Of a stretch of DNA of 20,191 nucleotides, positions 1-6,369 are shown one piece after another. This DNA comes from CAZLYF01 sp964586835 (GTDB lineage: Bacteria; Bacillota; Clostridia; Christensenellales; Aristaeellaceae): contig CAZPIC010000034.1 of NCBI GenBank assembly GCA_964586835.1, positions 1-20,191 of the forward strand. Reading direction: 5' to 3'. Position numbers and translations under genes: made by a program. The notes beneath the pieces were generated by a model. The model had not been told where the DNA came from. It ran no database searches and saw only the letters and a program-made list of their open reading frames with translations. How positions within the stretch are numbered: the first letter of the stretch is position 1; each line of letters begins with the position of its first letter.

Positions 1-35
1 CCTTGTGATTTCTTCATATCTCGACCTTTCAGGTC

Positions 36-515
36 ATGCCTGTGAATAATCTAGGTTTGGATAAGTGTACAGCGGAAACAGTGTACAAGCTTTCCAAAGA
101 GCTGAGCCTGAGCATGGAAGAGCTCCTTTCCCCTTATCTTCAAAAACGAATCAGTTTTGAGCTGTACAAAAGCAATGTTTGTCATATGCTGAAGGAGTTG
201 GGCGATATCAAGTTCATCATGGAAACCTTGAAAAGCGATAATATCGACAGGCTGTTTAAGCGAAAATGGTACCCCGAGAGCCTCTATCTATTGGCGATGC
301 TAGATTATGTCAGCCGGGAGAACGATGTGCCACTGTGCACAAAGTATGAGACGCTACGCACCGTCAAGCTACAGGAAGTACTGTATCCTGCAAGCATATT
401 GGCCATGGCAATGACAAGTAATGCACTAAGCGTCCAGAGGGATGCTTTGGCTCAGTCCATCCCAGAGTTTTTGCGACACAATATTGTGGAAAATGAGGTG
501 CGCAATGTCATCTGA
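36..515 (+). CDS. Unrecognised 159-aa protein paired with a nucleotidyltransferase
   Basis: Function is not known to me. The protein is mostly helical by appearance, with no signal peptide or membrane segment. A conserved-looking core lies around residues 85-112 (KWYPESLYLLAMLDYVSREN), followed by a PLCTKYETLR stretch. From memory, proteins with this kind of Y-LLA-LDY core occur in Bacillota directly ahead of nucleotidyltransferase genes; I could not check this. An in-frame stop at 6-8 limits the start to 9-36, and ATG 36 is the only usual start codon there. No strong ribosome binding site is visible, so expression may depend on sequence left of the window. The 3' end overlaps the next gene by 11 bp, indicating translational coupling and a two-component cassette. 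Base composition is clearly AT-richer than genes right of the tRNA. An antitoxin or partner role is inferred only from this arrangement. Confidence 0.7.
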   Translation: MPVNNLGLDKCTAETVYKLSKELSLSMEELLSPYLQKRISFELYKSNVCHMLKELGDIKFIMETLKSDNIDRLFKRKWYPESLYLLAMLDYVSRENDVPLCTKYETLRTVKLQEVLYPASILAMAMTSNALSVQRDALAQSIPEFLRHNIVENEVRNVI

Positions 516-1239
516 CATAACGAATACATTCAACAAAAACAATTTGGACACATATCTGAAGGAGCTTGCTAAGCTTTTCAGAAAGCAAAATGGCAAAGAT
601 GCAACGGCAGAAATTGTCCTGGTGGGTGGAGCGGCCATTCTTGTCAACTATAGTTTTCGTGACATGACAACGGATATCGATGCAGTTATTCATGCCTCTT
701 CGTCTATGAAAGACGCTATCAGTCAAATCGGTGACCAGTATAACCTGCCCAGAGGTTGGTTGAAAACAGATTTTATGCGAACAGCTTCTTACACCAGTAA
801 ACTCAACGAATTTTCCCAATACTACAAGACCTTCTCCAGCGTTCTACAGGTGCGGATTATTTCAGCAGAATACTTGATTGCAATGAAGCTGAAGTCAGGC
901 CGAAAGTATAAGAACGACCTGTCCGATATCGTAGGTATCCTGGCAGAGCATGAAAAAAGAGGTCAGCCCATCACTTGGGATAGCATTAAACTGGCAGTGC
1001 ATCATCTTTATCAAGGTTGGGAGGGTGTTGCAGAAGATATCATAGTCTTCATTCAGAACGTCTTCAAAACTGGGAACAATATTGAACTGTTTGAGCAACT
1101 TGAGGAACAGGAAAAACGCGCAAAGGATGTGCTCATCGAGTTTCAACAGGAATACCCAAATACTGTCACGGAGTCGAATGCGGATGCTATTCTTAAACAA
1201 TTGCAATCAATCAAACCGAAAAACATCGAGGGTCGATGA
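505..1239 (+). CDS. Nucleotidyltransferase-fold protein (DUF6036/AbiEii-like)
   Basis: This 244-aa protein shows the core of the polymerase-beta-type nucleotidyltransferase fold: VLVGGAAILV at residues 38-47, then R52 and TTDIDAVI at 55-62 (D57 and D59 as metal-binding candidates). Later comes AEYLIAMKLKSGRK (121-134) followed by D138 and D141, the pattern seen in DUF6036 and AbiEii-like proteins. The C-terminal third is helical, charged and probably coiled. I chose ATG 505, not upstream in-frame starts at 442 or 493, because GAGGTG at 495-500 is a suitable ribosome binding site and the resulting 11-bp overlap with the preceding gene is typical of coupled pairs. AbiEii and MenA relatives are toxins that modify RNA. 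Whether this protein is catalytic, a toxin or neither is inference. No intrinsic terminator follows on this strand. Confidence 0.72.
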   Translation: MSSDITNTFNKNNLDTYLKELAKLFRKQNGKDATAEIVLVGGAAILVNYSFRDMTTDIDAVIHASSSMKDAISQIGDQYNLPRGWLKTDFMRTASYTSKLNEFSQYYKTFSSVLQVRIISAEYLIAMKLKSGRKYKNDLSDIVGILAEHEKRGQPITWDSIKLAVHHLYQGWEGVAEDIIVFIQNVFKTGNNIELFEQLEEQEKRAKDVLIEFQQEYPNTVTESNADAILKQLQSIKPKNIEGR

Positions 1240-1258
1240 AATCCGGTGTCCCCAAAGA

Positions 1259-1284
1259 ATAAAAAACCGTCAGCTTCGACGGTT
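1259..1284 (-). terminator. Intrinsic terminator of tRNA-Leu
   Basis: A perfect 7-bp stem (AACCGTC at 1265-1271 with GACGGTT at 1278-1284) with a 6-nt loop is followed, on the minus strand, by a run of T. It lies 7 bp beyond the tRNA CCA end. On the plus strand there is no T tract after the stem, so it should not terminate the nucleotidyltransferase cassette. Confidence 0.88.
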
Positions 1285-1291
1285 CTAAAGG

Positions 1292-1379
1292 TGGTGCGGG
1301 AAACAGGACTTGAACCTGCATGAACGTATTGCTCACTAGAACCTGAATCTAGCGCGTCTGCCAATTCCGCCATTCCCGC
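1292..1379 (-). tRNA. tRNA-Leu (anticodon CAG)
   Basis: The minus strand folds as a class II tRNA of 88 nt including an encoded CCA (complement of 1292-1294). The acceptor arm GCGGGAA pairs perfectly with TTCCCGC, and the discriminator is A. The anticodon stem CTAGA/TCTAG encloses the loop TTCAGGT, giving anticodon CAG for leucine codon CUG. A long variable arm follows, then the T-arm with GGTTCAAGTCC. It has its own promoter and terminator. It stands alone, with its 3' end facing an AT-rich accessory cassette. Confidence 0.96.
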
Positions 1380-1399
1380 ACGGCTGTGACAGCGCACAG

Positions 1400-1429
1400 A
1401 AGATATCACGAAATCTCTGCACGTGTCAA
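1400..1429 (-). promoter_or_regulatory. Sigma-A promoter of tRNA-Leu
   Basis: On the minus strand TTGACA (1424-1429) and TATCTT (1400-1405) are separated by 18 bp. The predicted transcription start near 1393 leaves a short leader before the tRNA 5' end at 1379. Confidence 0.75.
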
Positions 1430-1496
1430 GCATGTTTTCCTCTTCCAAACAGATGGGGACTGTCCTGTGAGAGGCGCCATCTCCCGCGCCTTGGCG

Positions 1497-1505
1497 TGGT
1501 ATACT
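1497..1505 (+). promoter_or_regulatory. Extended -10 promoter of mnmG
   Basis: TGG followed by TATACT (1500-1505) is an extended -10 element. No good -35 is seen 17 bp upstream, as expected for this promoter class. It lies 30 bp before the mnmG start and puts the transcript start near 1512, just upstream of the ribosome binding site. Confidence 0.6.
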
Positions 1506-1535
1506 GAGTGTGAAATCTGTTTCTTTGGAGGGACG

Positions 1536-3326
1536 ATGCCTGAGGTTCTTGTCATCGGCGCGGGTCACGCAGGGTGTGAAGCAGCATTAGCCTGCGCACG
1601 TCTTGGGCATGACACGCTTCTTCTGACGCTCAACTTAGAATCCATCGCCCTGATGCCCTGCAATCCGTCCATCGGCGGAACGGGCAAAGGGCATCTTGTG
1701 CGCGAGGTGGACGCCCTGGGCGGCGAGATGGGCCTGGCCATTGATGACACCTTGCTGCAGGGAAGGATGCTCAACAGCACCAGAGGCCCTGCCGTTCATT
1801 CGCTGCGTGCACAGGCGGATAAACAGGCCTACCAGCGCAGGATGGCCTCCACCCTCTTCAGCCAAAACCTGCTCAGCGTCCGTCAGGGTGAAGCCGCGGA
1901 GATTGTGATCCGTGGTGGCCGGGTGACAGGCGTTCGGACGCTGACCGGCGACCTGATCCCCTGTACCGTTGTCATCGTCGCAGCAGGCGTCTACCTCAAG
2001 AGCCGCGTCATCATCGGTGAGACATTGTGGGAAGCCGGCCCCCAGGGCTTGTTACCCGCGAACAGGCTGTCCGGCTGCTTAAGGGACCTCGGATTCACGC
2101 TGCGCCGCTTCAAGACTGGAACGCCTGCGCGCGTGGATGCCCGCAGTATTGACTTTGACGAGATGGAACCGCAGCCTGGCGACGAACCGGTCGTGCCCTT
2201 TTCCTTCATGACTGAGCGCAGGCTTGAAAACAGAGGGCTGTGCTACCTGACCTGGACCCATGAAGAGACCCATCGGATCATTCGGGACAACCTGCACCGC
2301 TCGCCCCTGTTCTCCGGCATCATCGAAGGGACAGGGATCCGCTACTGCCCCTCCATCGAGGACAAGATCAAGCGTTTCCCTGACAAGACGCGCCATCAGG
2401 TATTCCTGGAGCCTGAAGGTGACCGTCACCCCGAATGGTATGTGCAGGGGATGTCCTCAAGCCTGCCGGAAGACGTTCAGAAGGCTATGTACCGCAGCGT
2501 TGCGGGGCTTCGGCGAGCTGTCCTGACACGGCTGGCCTACGCCATCGAATACGACTGCATTGATCCGCTCGCTCTCTCGCCTGTGTTCGCTGCCCTGGAC
2601 ATCGAAGGCCTGTATTTCGCCGGGCAGATCAATGGCACGTCCGGCTATGAGGAGGCAGCTGCCCAGGGCCTCCTGGCAGGTATTAACGCAGCCCTTTGGA
2701 TCCAGGGGCGGGAGCCGATGATCCTCACCCGCGACCAGGCCTATATCGGGGTCATGGCAGACGACCTGACGAGCAAGGGAACCGATGAACCCTACCGCAT
2801 GATGACCAGCCGGGCAGAGCATAGGCTTTTTCTGCGGCAGGACAACGCTGACCTGAGGCTGACCGCCCGGGCCCACGCAATAGGCCTTGCGGACGACCAA
2901 AGGATGCAGCGCATGGAGCATAAGGAGCGGGAGACGCAGAGGCTCCTTGCGACGCTAAAGGACACGGGCCTAAGCGACCAGCTCCGCCGCCCGGGAAACC
3001 GGCTTACCGAGCTTATGCCGGAGCACTCCTTCCCCCCCGAGGCAGTAGAGCAGGCAGAGATCCACCTGAAATATGAGGGCTACCTGCAAAAGGAAAGAGC
3101 CCATATCCAACGAACAGCTCTGATGGAAGGCCGCAGGCTTCCCGCAGACCTTCCCTATATGAGCATCGGCGCGCTGCGTACGGAGGCGCGCCAGAAGCTT
3201 GCCAGAAAGAAACCCTTTTCCCTGGGACAGGCCTCGCGTATCCCGGGCGTATCGCCAGCCGATATCGCAGTACTGACTGTGTGGCTTAAGAAAAACGACC
3301 GGGACGGCACCCAGCGGGACACCTAA
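1536..3326 (+). CDS. mnmG: tRNA uridine-5-carboxymethylaminomethyl modification enzyme MnmG
   Basis: MnmG (GidA) works with MnmE to modify the wobble uridine 34 of certain tRNAs, using FAD, NADH and methylene-tetrahydrofolate. The Rossmann FAD motif GAGHAGCE is at residues 8-15. The family signatures MPCNPSIGGTGKGHL (40-54, with C42), RYCPSIEDKIKRFPDK (C271) and GTSGYEEAAAQGL are all present, as is the C-terminal helical domain ending GVSPADIAVL. ATG 1536 is preceded by GGAGGG (1527-1532) and gives the normal N terminus; an in-frame upstream ORF to 1386 would include the promoter. At 596 aa it is somewhat short for the family: the linker before the LRRP and KYEGYLQKE segments appears to lack about 25 residues compared with E. 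coli MnmG as I remember it. mnmE is not beside it, unlike in many bacteria. Its stop overlaps the convergent aminotransferase gene by 4 bp. Confidence 0.97.
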   Translation: MPEVLVIGAGHAGCEAALACARLGHDTLLLTLNLESIALMPCNPSIGGTGKGHLVREVDALGGEMGLAIDDTLLQGRMLNSTRGPAVHSLRAQADKQAYQRRMASTLFSQNLLSVRQGEAAEIVIRGGRVTGVRTLTGDLIPCTVVIVAAGVYLKSRVIIGETLWEAGPQGLLPANRLSGCLRDLGFTLRRFKTGTPARVDARSIDFDEMEPQPGDEPVVPFSFMTERRLENRGLCYLTWTHEETHRIIRDNLHRSPLFSGIIEGTGIRYCPSIEDKIKRFPDKTRHQVFLEPEGDRHPEWYVQGMSSSLPEDVQKAMYRSVAGLRRAVLTRLAYAIEYDCIDPLALSPVFAALDIEGLYFAGQINGTSGYEEAAAQGLLAGINAALWIQGREPMILTRDQAYIGVMADDLTSKGTDEPYRMMTSRAEHRLFLRQDNADLRLTARAHAIGLADDQRMQRMEHKERETQRLLATLKDTGLSDQLRRPGNRLTELMPEHSFPPEAVEQAEIHLKYEGYLQKERAHIQRTALMEGRRLPADLPYMSIGALRTEARQKLARKKPFSLGQASRIPGVSPADIAVLTVWLKKNDRDGTQRDT

Positions 3327-4534
3327 GCAGCCTCTGCCTTCAAGCCCCCCACAAACGCCGCGATGCGGCGCATCGCTTCCCGGATGCGGTCTTCCGAAAT
3401 GGCATAGGACAGTCTGATGTAGCCAGGCGCGAAAAACGGCTCTCCAGGGACGACCGACACCAAGGCGCTCTCCAGTAAGCGCTCTGCGATATCCGTATCA
3501 TTCTTCAGCACCGCCCCGGAATGAGACAAGCCCAGCAATCCGGATACGTCCACAAGGACATAAAACGCTCCGGATGGTTTGAAGCAGGAAATGCCGGGGA
3601 TCCCCTCAAGGAGAGACAGCATCAGGTCGCGCCGCTGCTCAAAGGCATCCCGCATCACCTGGACGCAACGACGGTCCCCTGTCAGCGCCTCAAGGCCCGC
3701 ATACTGCGCAATACTGCAGGGGTTACCGGCAGCATGGCTCTGGTAGGCGTCCATCGCGCGGATGAGCTGCCGGGGGCCAGTCGCGTAGCCCAGGCGCCAA
3801 CCGGTCATGGCAAAGGTCTTGCTGAAGCCGGACACGACCAGCGTCCGCCCAAAGGCGTCATCGCTTAGAGAGGCCACGGAAAGATGTCTCTTTCCATCAT
3901 ACACGAGCGTTTCGTACACTTCGTCACTGATGATGTAAAAATCGTGTTTCCGTGCAAGTTCCGCGATACTGCGCAGGGCTTCCTCCCCCCAGACGGATCC
4001 AGTGGGGTTGTTTGGCGTGTTGATGATGATGGCCTTTGTCCTGTCCGTCACCGCAGCTTCCAGCGCATCTGCACTGGGAACATATGCCGACTCCTGGCTG
4101 AAGGGGACGGGGATTGGCGTACCGCTCGCCATCCTGACCATCTCGGGGTAACTCAGCCAACAGGGCGTCGGAAGGAGGACCTCGTCGCCTGGATCCAGGA
4201 CAGCCTGTAATGCCTCCGCCAGCACCTGCTTCGCCCCCGCGCCTACGATGACCTCCGTCGTTTTGTAGCGAAGCCCCTTCTCCGCATCCAGAAAGGCAGC
4301 GATCCCCTGTTTCAGTTCCGGAATACCGCCGGACGCGGTGTATCTGGTCTTGCCGCTGTCGATGGCCTGCTTCCCCGCCTGCCTGATATCCTCCGGCGTA
4401 GCAAAATCAGGCTCCCCCGCTGCAAGCCCGATGACATCCGCGCCCTGCGCTTTCTTTTCGACGACCATGGCATTGAGTCTGAGGGTCGCCGATGGTCTGA
4501 GGTCCTTGCAAACAGACGATATCGTAAGCGGCAT
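3323..4534 (-). CDS. Class I aminotransferase, aspartate aminotransferase type (AspB-like)
   Basis: This 403-aa cytosolic, PLP-dependent fold type I aminotransferase most resembles the AspB (I-beta) aspartate aminotransferases of Bacillota and Thermus, which transfer amino groups between aspartate or related amino acids and 2-oxoglutarate. Visible landmarks are GLAAGEPDFATP (36-47), the INTPNNPTG motif (171-179), DEVY starting at D204, the PLP Schiff-base lysine K239 in SGFSKTFAMTGWRLGY, and R374 (YIRLSYA) for the substrate alpha-carboxylate. The ATG at 4534 has a good AAGGGAG site 7-8 nt upstream. Exact amino acid specificity (Asp, aromatic or Ala) cannot be read from the sequence. The gene is convergent with mnmG, overlapping it by 4 bp, and lies 122 bp downstream of the SCIFF maturase in the same direction. 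It probably uses a promoter in that gap. Confidence 0.92.
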   Translation of the reverse strand: MPLTISSVCKDLRPSATLRLNAMVVEKKAQGADVIGLAAGEPDFATPEDIRQAGKQAIDSGKTRYTASGGIPELKQGIAAFLDAEKGLRYKTTEVIVGAGAKQVLAEALQAVLDPGDEVLLPTPCWLSYPEMVRMASGTPIPVPFSQESAYVPSADALEAAVTDRTKAIIINTPNNPTGSVWGEEALRSIAELARKHDFYIISDEVYETLVYDGKRHLSVASLSDDAFGRTLVVSGFSKTFAMTGWRLGYATGPRQLIRAMDAYQSHAAGNPCSIAQYAGLEALTGDRRCVQVMRDAFEQRRDLMLSLLEGIPGISCFKPSGAFYVLVDVSGLLGLSHSGAVLKNDTDIAERLLESALVSVVPGEPFFAPGYIRLSYAISEDRIREAMRRIAAFVGGLKAEAA

Positions 4535-4553
4535 CGTGAGGCTCCCTTCGGCA

Positions 4554-4581
4554 AAGCGCTTATTTTGGATTTTTCGCGCTT
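4554..4581 (-). repeat. Inverted repeat in the aminotransferase leader
   Basis: AAGCGC (4554-4559) and GCGCTT (4576-4581) form an exact inverted repeat around an AT-rich 16-nt spacer, 20 bp upstream of the aminotransferase start and downstream of its putative promoter. It could be an operator half-site pair or a weak RNA hairpin. No regulator is identifiable. Confidence 0.3.
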
Positions 4582-4593
4582 CAATCCTTCATA

Positions 4594-4623
4594 ACGATAC
4601 CACAGGCGCAGAGCTCATTGCAA
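4594..4623 (-). promoter_or_regulatory. Possible promoter of the aminotransferase gene
   Basis: On the minus strand TTGCAA (4618-4623) and TATCGT (4594-4599) are 18 bp apart, with a TG extension before the -10. The site lies between the SCIFF maturase stop and the aminotransferase. The match is moderate, so read-through from the SCIFF operon remains possible. Confidence 0.4.
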
Positions 4624-4656
4624 TATATGCAGTTTATTGATTTGTATCCTGCAATT

Positions 4657-6024
4657 TTAGAGTCCAGCCGCAGCCTTGAGCAGGATAGCATATTCAAGCC
4701 GTTTCCTGAAAAGTTCACAACCCAGGATGTACAGGCCACGCAGGTCCCCGCCTGCATGGAAGGCGTTGGCCGCGCAGGCGCCGGAGCAATAGTACCTGGC
4801 CCAACAGGCCACGCACTCCTCCCTCTGCCAGAAATCGCTCAGGTCGAAGGCATTTTGAAGCCTGGCATCGATGACGCCCCGCTTCAGGTCGCCCATCCGA
4901 AACCTGTCGTCTCCCACGAACTGGTGACAGGGGTACAGGTCGCCCCAGGGCGTCACCGCCAGGTATTCCCTTCCGGAGCCACAGCCAAGCAGGCGCTTGG
5001 TGACACAGGGGCCGTGTTCGAGGTCCAGCATGAAATGATAAAATACAAGCTCGGGCTCATGGTCCCGGAGGCGCCTGAGCATCTCCTGCGCAAGCAGGTC
5101 GTACTGCAGGGTAAGGAGAGGCAGGTCTTCCATCCGGATGGCACAGGGGTCGTCCTCACCACAGACGACAGGCTCCATGCTCAGTTGGGTGAATCCCAGG
5201 TCCACCATGTGCATCAGGTCGGAAAAGAAGTCCAGATTATGGCGCGTATAGGTTCCCCTCACGTAATAGGATTTCGTACCCCGACGCTCAACAAAGCGCT
5301 GGAACTTGGGAACCACCACATCATAGCTCCCAGCCCCGGTCCGGTCCTTTCGGAAGCGATCGTGGACCTCCCTGCGGCCATCCAGGCTAAGCACCACGTT
5401 GAATATTTCCCGGTTACAAAAATCGCTCACTTCATCGTTAAGCAGCACGCCGTTGGTTGTCAGCGTAAAGCGAAACGTTTTGCCAAGCGCTTTTTCCCGG
5501 CTGCGGGCATAGTGAACGATGTCCTTGACGGTCCGCCAGTTCATCAGCGGCTCTCCGCCAAAGAAGTCCACATCTAAAACGCGCTTTCCGCCCGAGCGTT
5601 CAGCCAGGAAGTCGATCGCCCGCCTGCCCGTCTCAAGGTCCATCAGCGCCCGTCTGCCCCGGTACTTTCCCTGGCTTGCGAAGCAATACGTGCAGTCCAG
5701 GTTACAGGTGTGAGCCACGTGCAGGCACAGGGCCTTCAGCTCTGGAGGCTCTTTTCCTTTTGCGGCTACTGCCTCCGGAAACAGCTCTGGTGCGTAGAGT
5801 TTCCCCTCGCGCCGCAGCCTGGCAATTTCCAGGAGGCAGTCGTCCACTTCTCGTGCGCTGACCGAATGGCCAAACTCAGCGAGGATCCTTTCCCGGACAC
5901 GCAGGTCTGGCAGCGTTTCGCAAAGGCGGATGGCCTTCGCCGCCGCAGCGTCCGCCACGTGGATGGAACCGCTGCATACGTCCAGCGTGATATGTAGATC
6001 ACCCTTTGAAAACTGGTGAATCAT
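4657..6024 (-). CDS. scfB: Radical SAM SCIFF peptide maturase (thioether forming)
   Basis: This enzyme family installs thioether cross-links between Cys residues and neighbouring residues of the SCIFF peptide encoded just upstream. In the 455-aa protein, residues 1-95 fit an N-terminal peptide-recognition (RRE-like) domain. The radical SAM cluster motif CNLDCTYC supplies C107, C111 and C114, followed by FFGGEP and LTTNG. The C-terminal SPASM-type region has auxiliary-cluster cysteines (for example C348, C366, C404, C407, C413, C417, C436), including GCGSGREYLAVTPWGDLYPC. I chose ATG 6024 over in-frame starts at 6039 and 6072: it gives the usual MIHQF-type N terminus and follows GGAGAGG, whereas the others lie inside the intergenic hairpin. 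The gene is 63 bp downstream of the peptide gene on the same transcript, behind a terminator-like hairpin. Confidence 0.95.
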   Translation of the reverse strand: MIHQFSKGDLHITLDVCSGSIHVADAAAAKAIRLCETLPDLRVRERILAEFGHSVSAREVDDCLLEIARLRREGKLYAPELFPEAVAAKGKEPPELKALCLHVAHTCNLDCTYCFASQGKYRGRRALMDLETGRRAIDFLAERSGGKRVLDVDFFGGEPLMNWRTVKDIVHYARSREKALGKTFRFTLTTNGVLLNDEVSDFCNREIFNVVLSLDGRREVHDRFRKDRTGAGSYDVVVPKFQRFVERRGTKSYYVRGTYTRHNLDFFSDLMHMVDLGFTQLSMEPVVCGEDDPCAIRMEDLPLLTLQYDLLAQEMLRRLRDHEPELVFYHFMLDLEHGPCVTKRLLGCGSGREYLAVTPWGDLYPCHQFVGDDRFRMGDLKRGVIDARLQNAFDLSDFWQREECVACWARYYCSGACAANAFHAGGDLRGLYILGCELFRKRLEYAILLKAAAGL

Positions 6025-6032
6025 GCCTCTCC

Positions 6033-6066
6033 AAAACATGCCGCCTGTGCGGGCACAGGCGGCATG
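6033..6066 (-). terminator. Terminator-like hairpin between SCIFF peptide and maturase
   Basis: A perfect 14-bp inverted repeat (6037-6050 with 6053-6066), separated by only two bases, is followed on the minus strand by TTTT and then at once by the maturase ribosome binding site GGAGAGG. It starts 21 nt after the peptide stop codon. The short U tract suggests partial termination or a 3'-stabilising stem that would make more peptide than enzyme. That role is inference; the hairpin itself is read directly. Confidence 0.7.
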
Positions 6067-6087
6067 ACACACAACCGGCAGGGACGG

Positions 6088-6231
6088 TTAATCCGCTTTC
6101 TTTTCGCAGCTCTGGTTTGCCACGCCGCAGGAAGTCTTGCAGGCCGACTGACAGGAAGTCTGGCATTCGCCACAACCTCCGTCCTTAAGGCTAGCCGCCA
6201 GATCACGGGTACGGAGTGTGATAATCTTCAT
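6088..6231 (-). CDS. scfA: SCIFF ribosomal peptide precursor (six Cys in 47 residues)
   Basis: This 47-residue peptide matches the SCIFF family (six cysteines in forty-five residues). It has a short leader, MKIITLRTRDLAASLKDGG, then a core with cysteines at 20, 23, 27, 31, 35 and 42, including the near-invariant GGCGECQTSCQSACKTSC block. The ribosome binding site GAGGGGAG lies 8 nt before the ATG. Family members are modified by the adjacent radical SAM/SPASM enzyme to carry thioether bridges. The mature product and its biological role are not established. The gene is first in a two-gene operon with its own strong promoter. The C-terminal tail after C42 is EKKAD. No exporter or protease is encoded next to it. 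Confidence 0.95.
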   Translation of the reverse strand: MKIITLRTRDLAASLKDGGCGECQTSCQSACKTSCGVANQSCEKKAD

Positions 6232-6265
6232 CTGCAGATCTCCCCTCACAGCTTGATTCACCGCT

Positions 6266-6294
6266 ATTCTACGGACTCCGCTTCAGGCTGTCAA
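6266..6294 (-). promoter_or_regulatory. Strong sigma-A promoter of the SCIFF operon
   Basis: On the minus strand a perfect TTGACA (6289-6294) is 17 bp from TAGAAT (6266-6271). The transcription start should be near 6259, giving a leader of about 28 nt with the ribosome binding site. Its -35 is 17 bp from the -35 of the divergent dehydrogenase promoter, so the two polymerase sites are back to back. Confidence 0.8.
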
Positions 6295-6311
6295 GGCGGT
6301 CCTCTCCTGGT

Positions 6312-6340
6312 TTGATTCGCCTGTGCGACCATGCTACAAT
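6312..6340 (+). promoter_or_regulatory. Sigma-A promoter of the alcohol dehydrogenase
   Basis: TTGATT (6312-6317) and TACAAT (6335-6340) are separated by 17 bp. The predicted start near 6347 is just upstream of GGAGGT at 6355-6360. It excludes the in-frame ATG at 6331 as translation start and supports TTG 6370. Confidence 0.72.
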
Positions 6341-6369
6341 GGTCTAAAATCAACGGAGGTGGCGACACT

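Noticed and set aside
4618..5577. 319-aa plus-strand frame opposite the SCIFF maturase
   Set aside because: It is the antisense shadow of a clear radical SAM gene. The protein has no recognisable domain, and no promoter or ribosome site precedes it.
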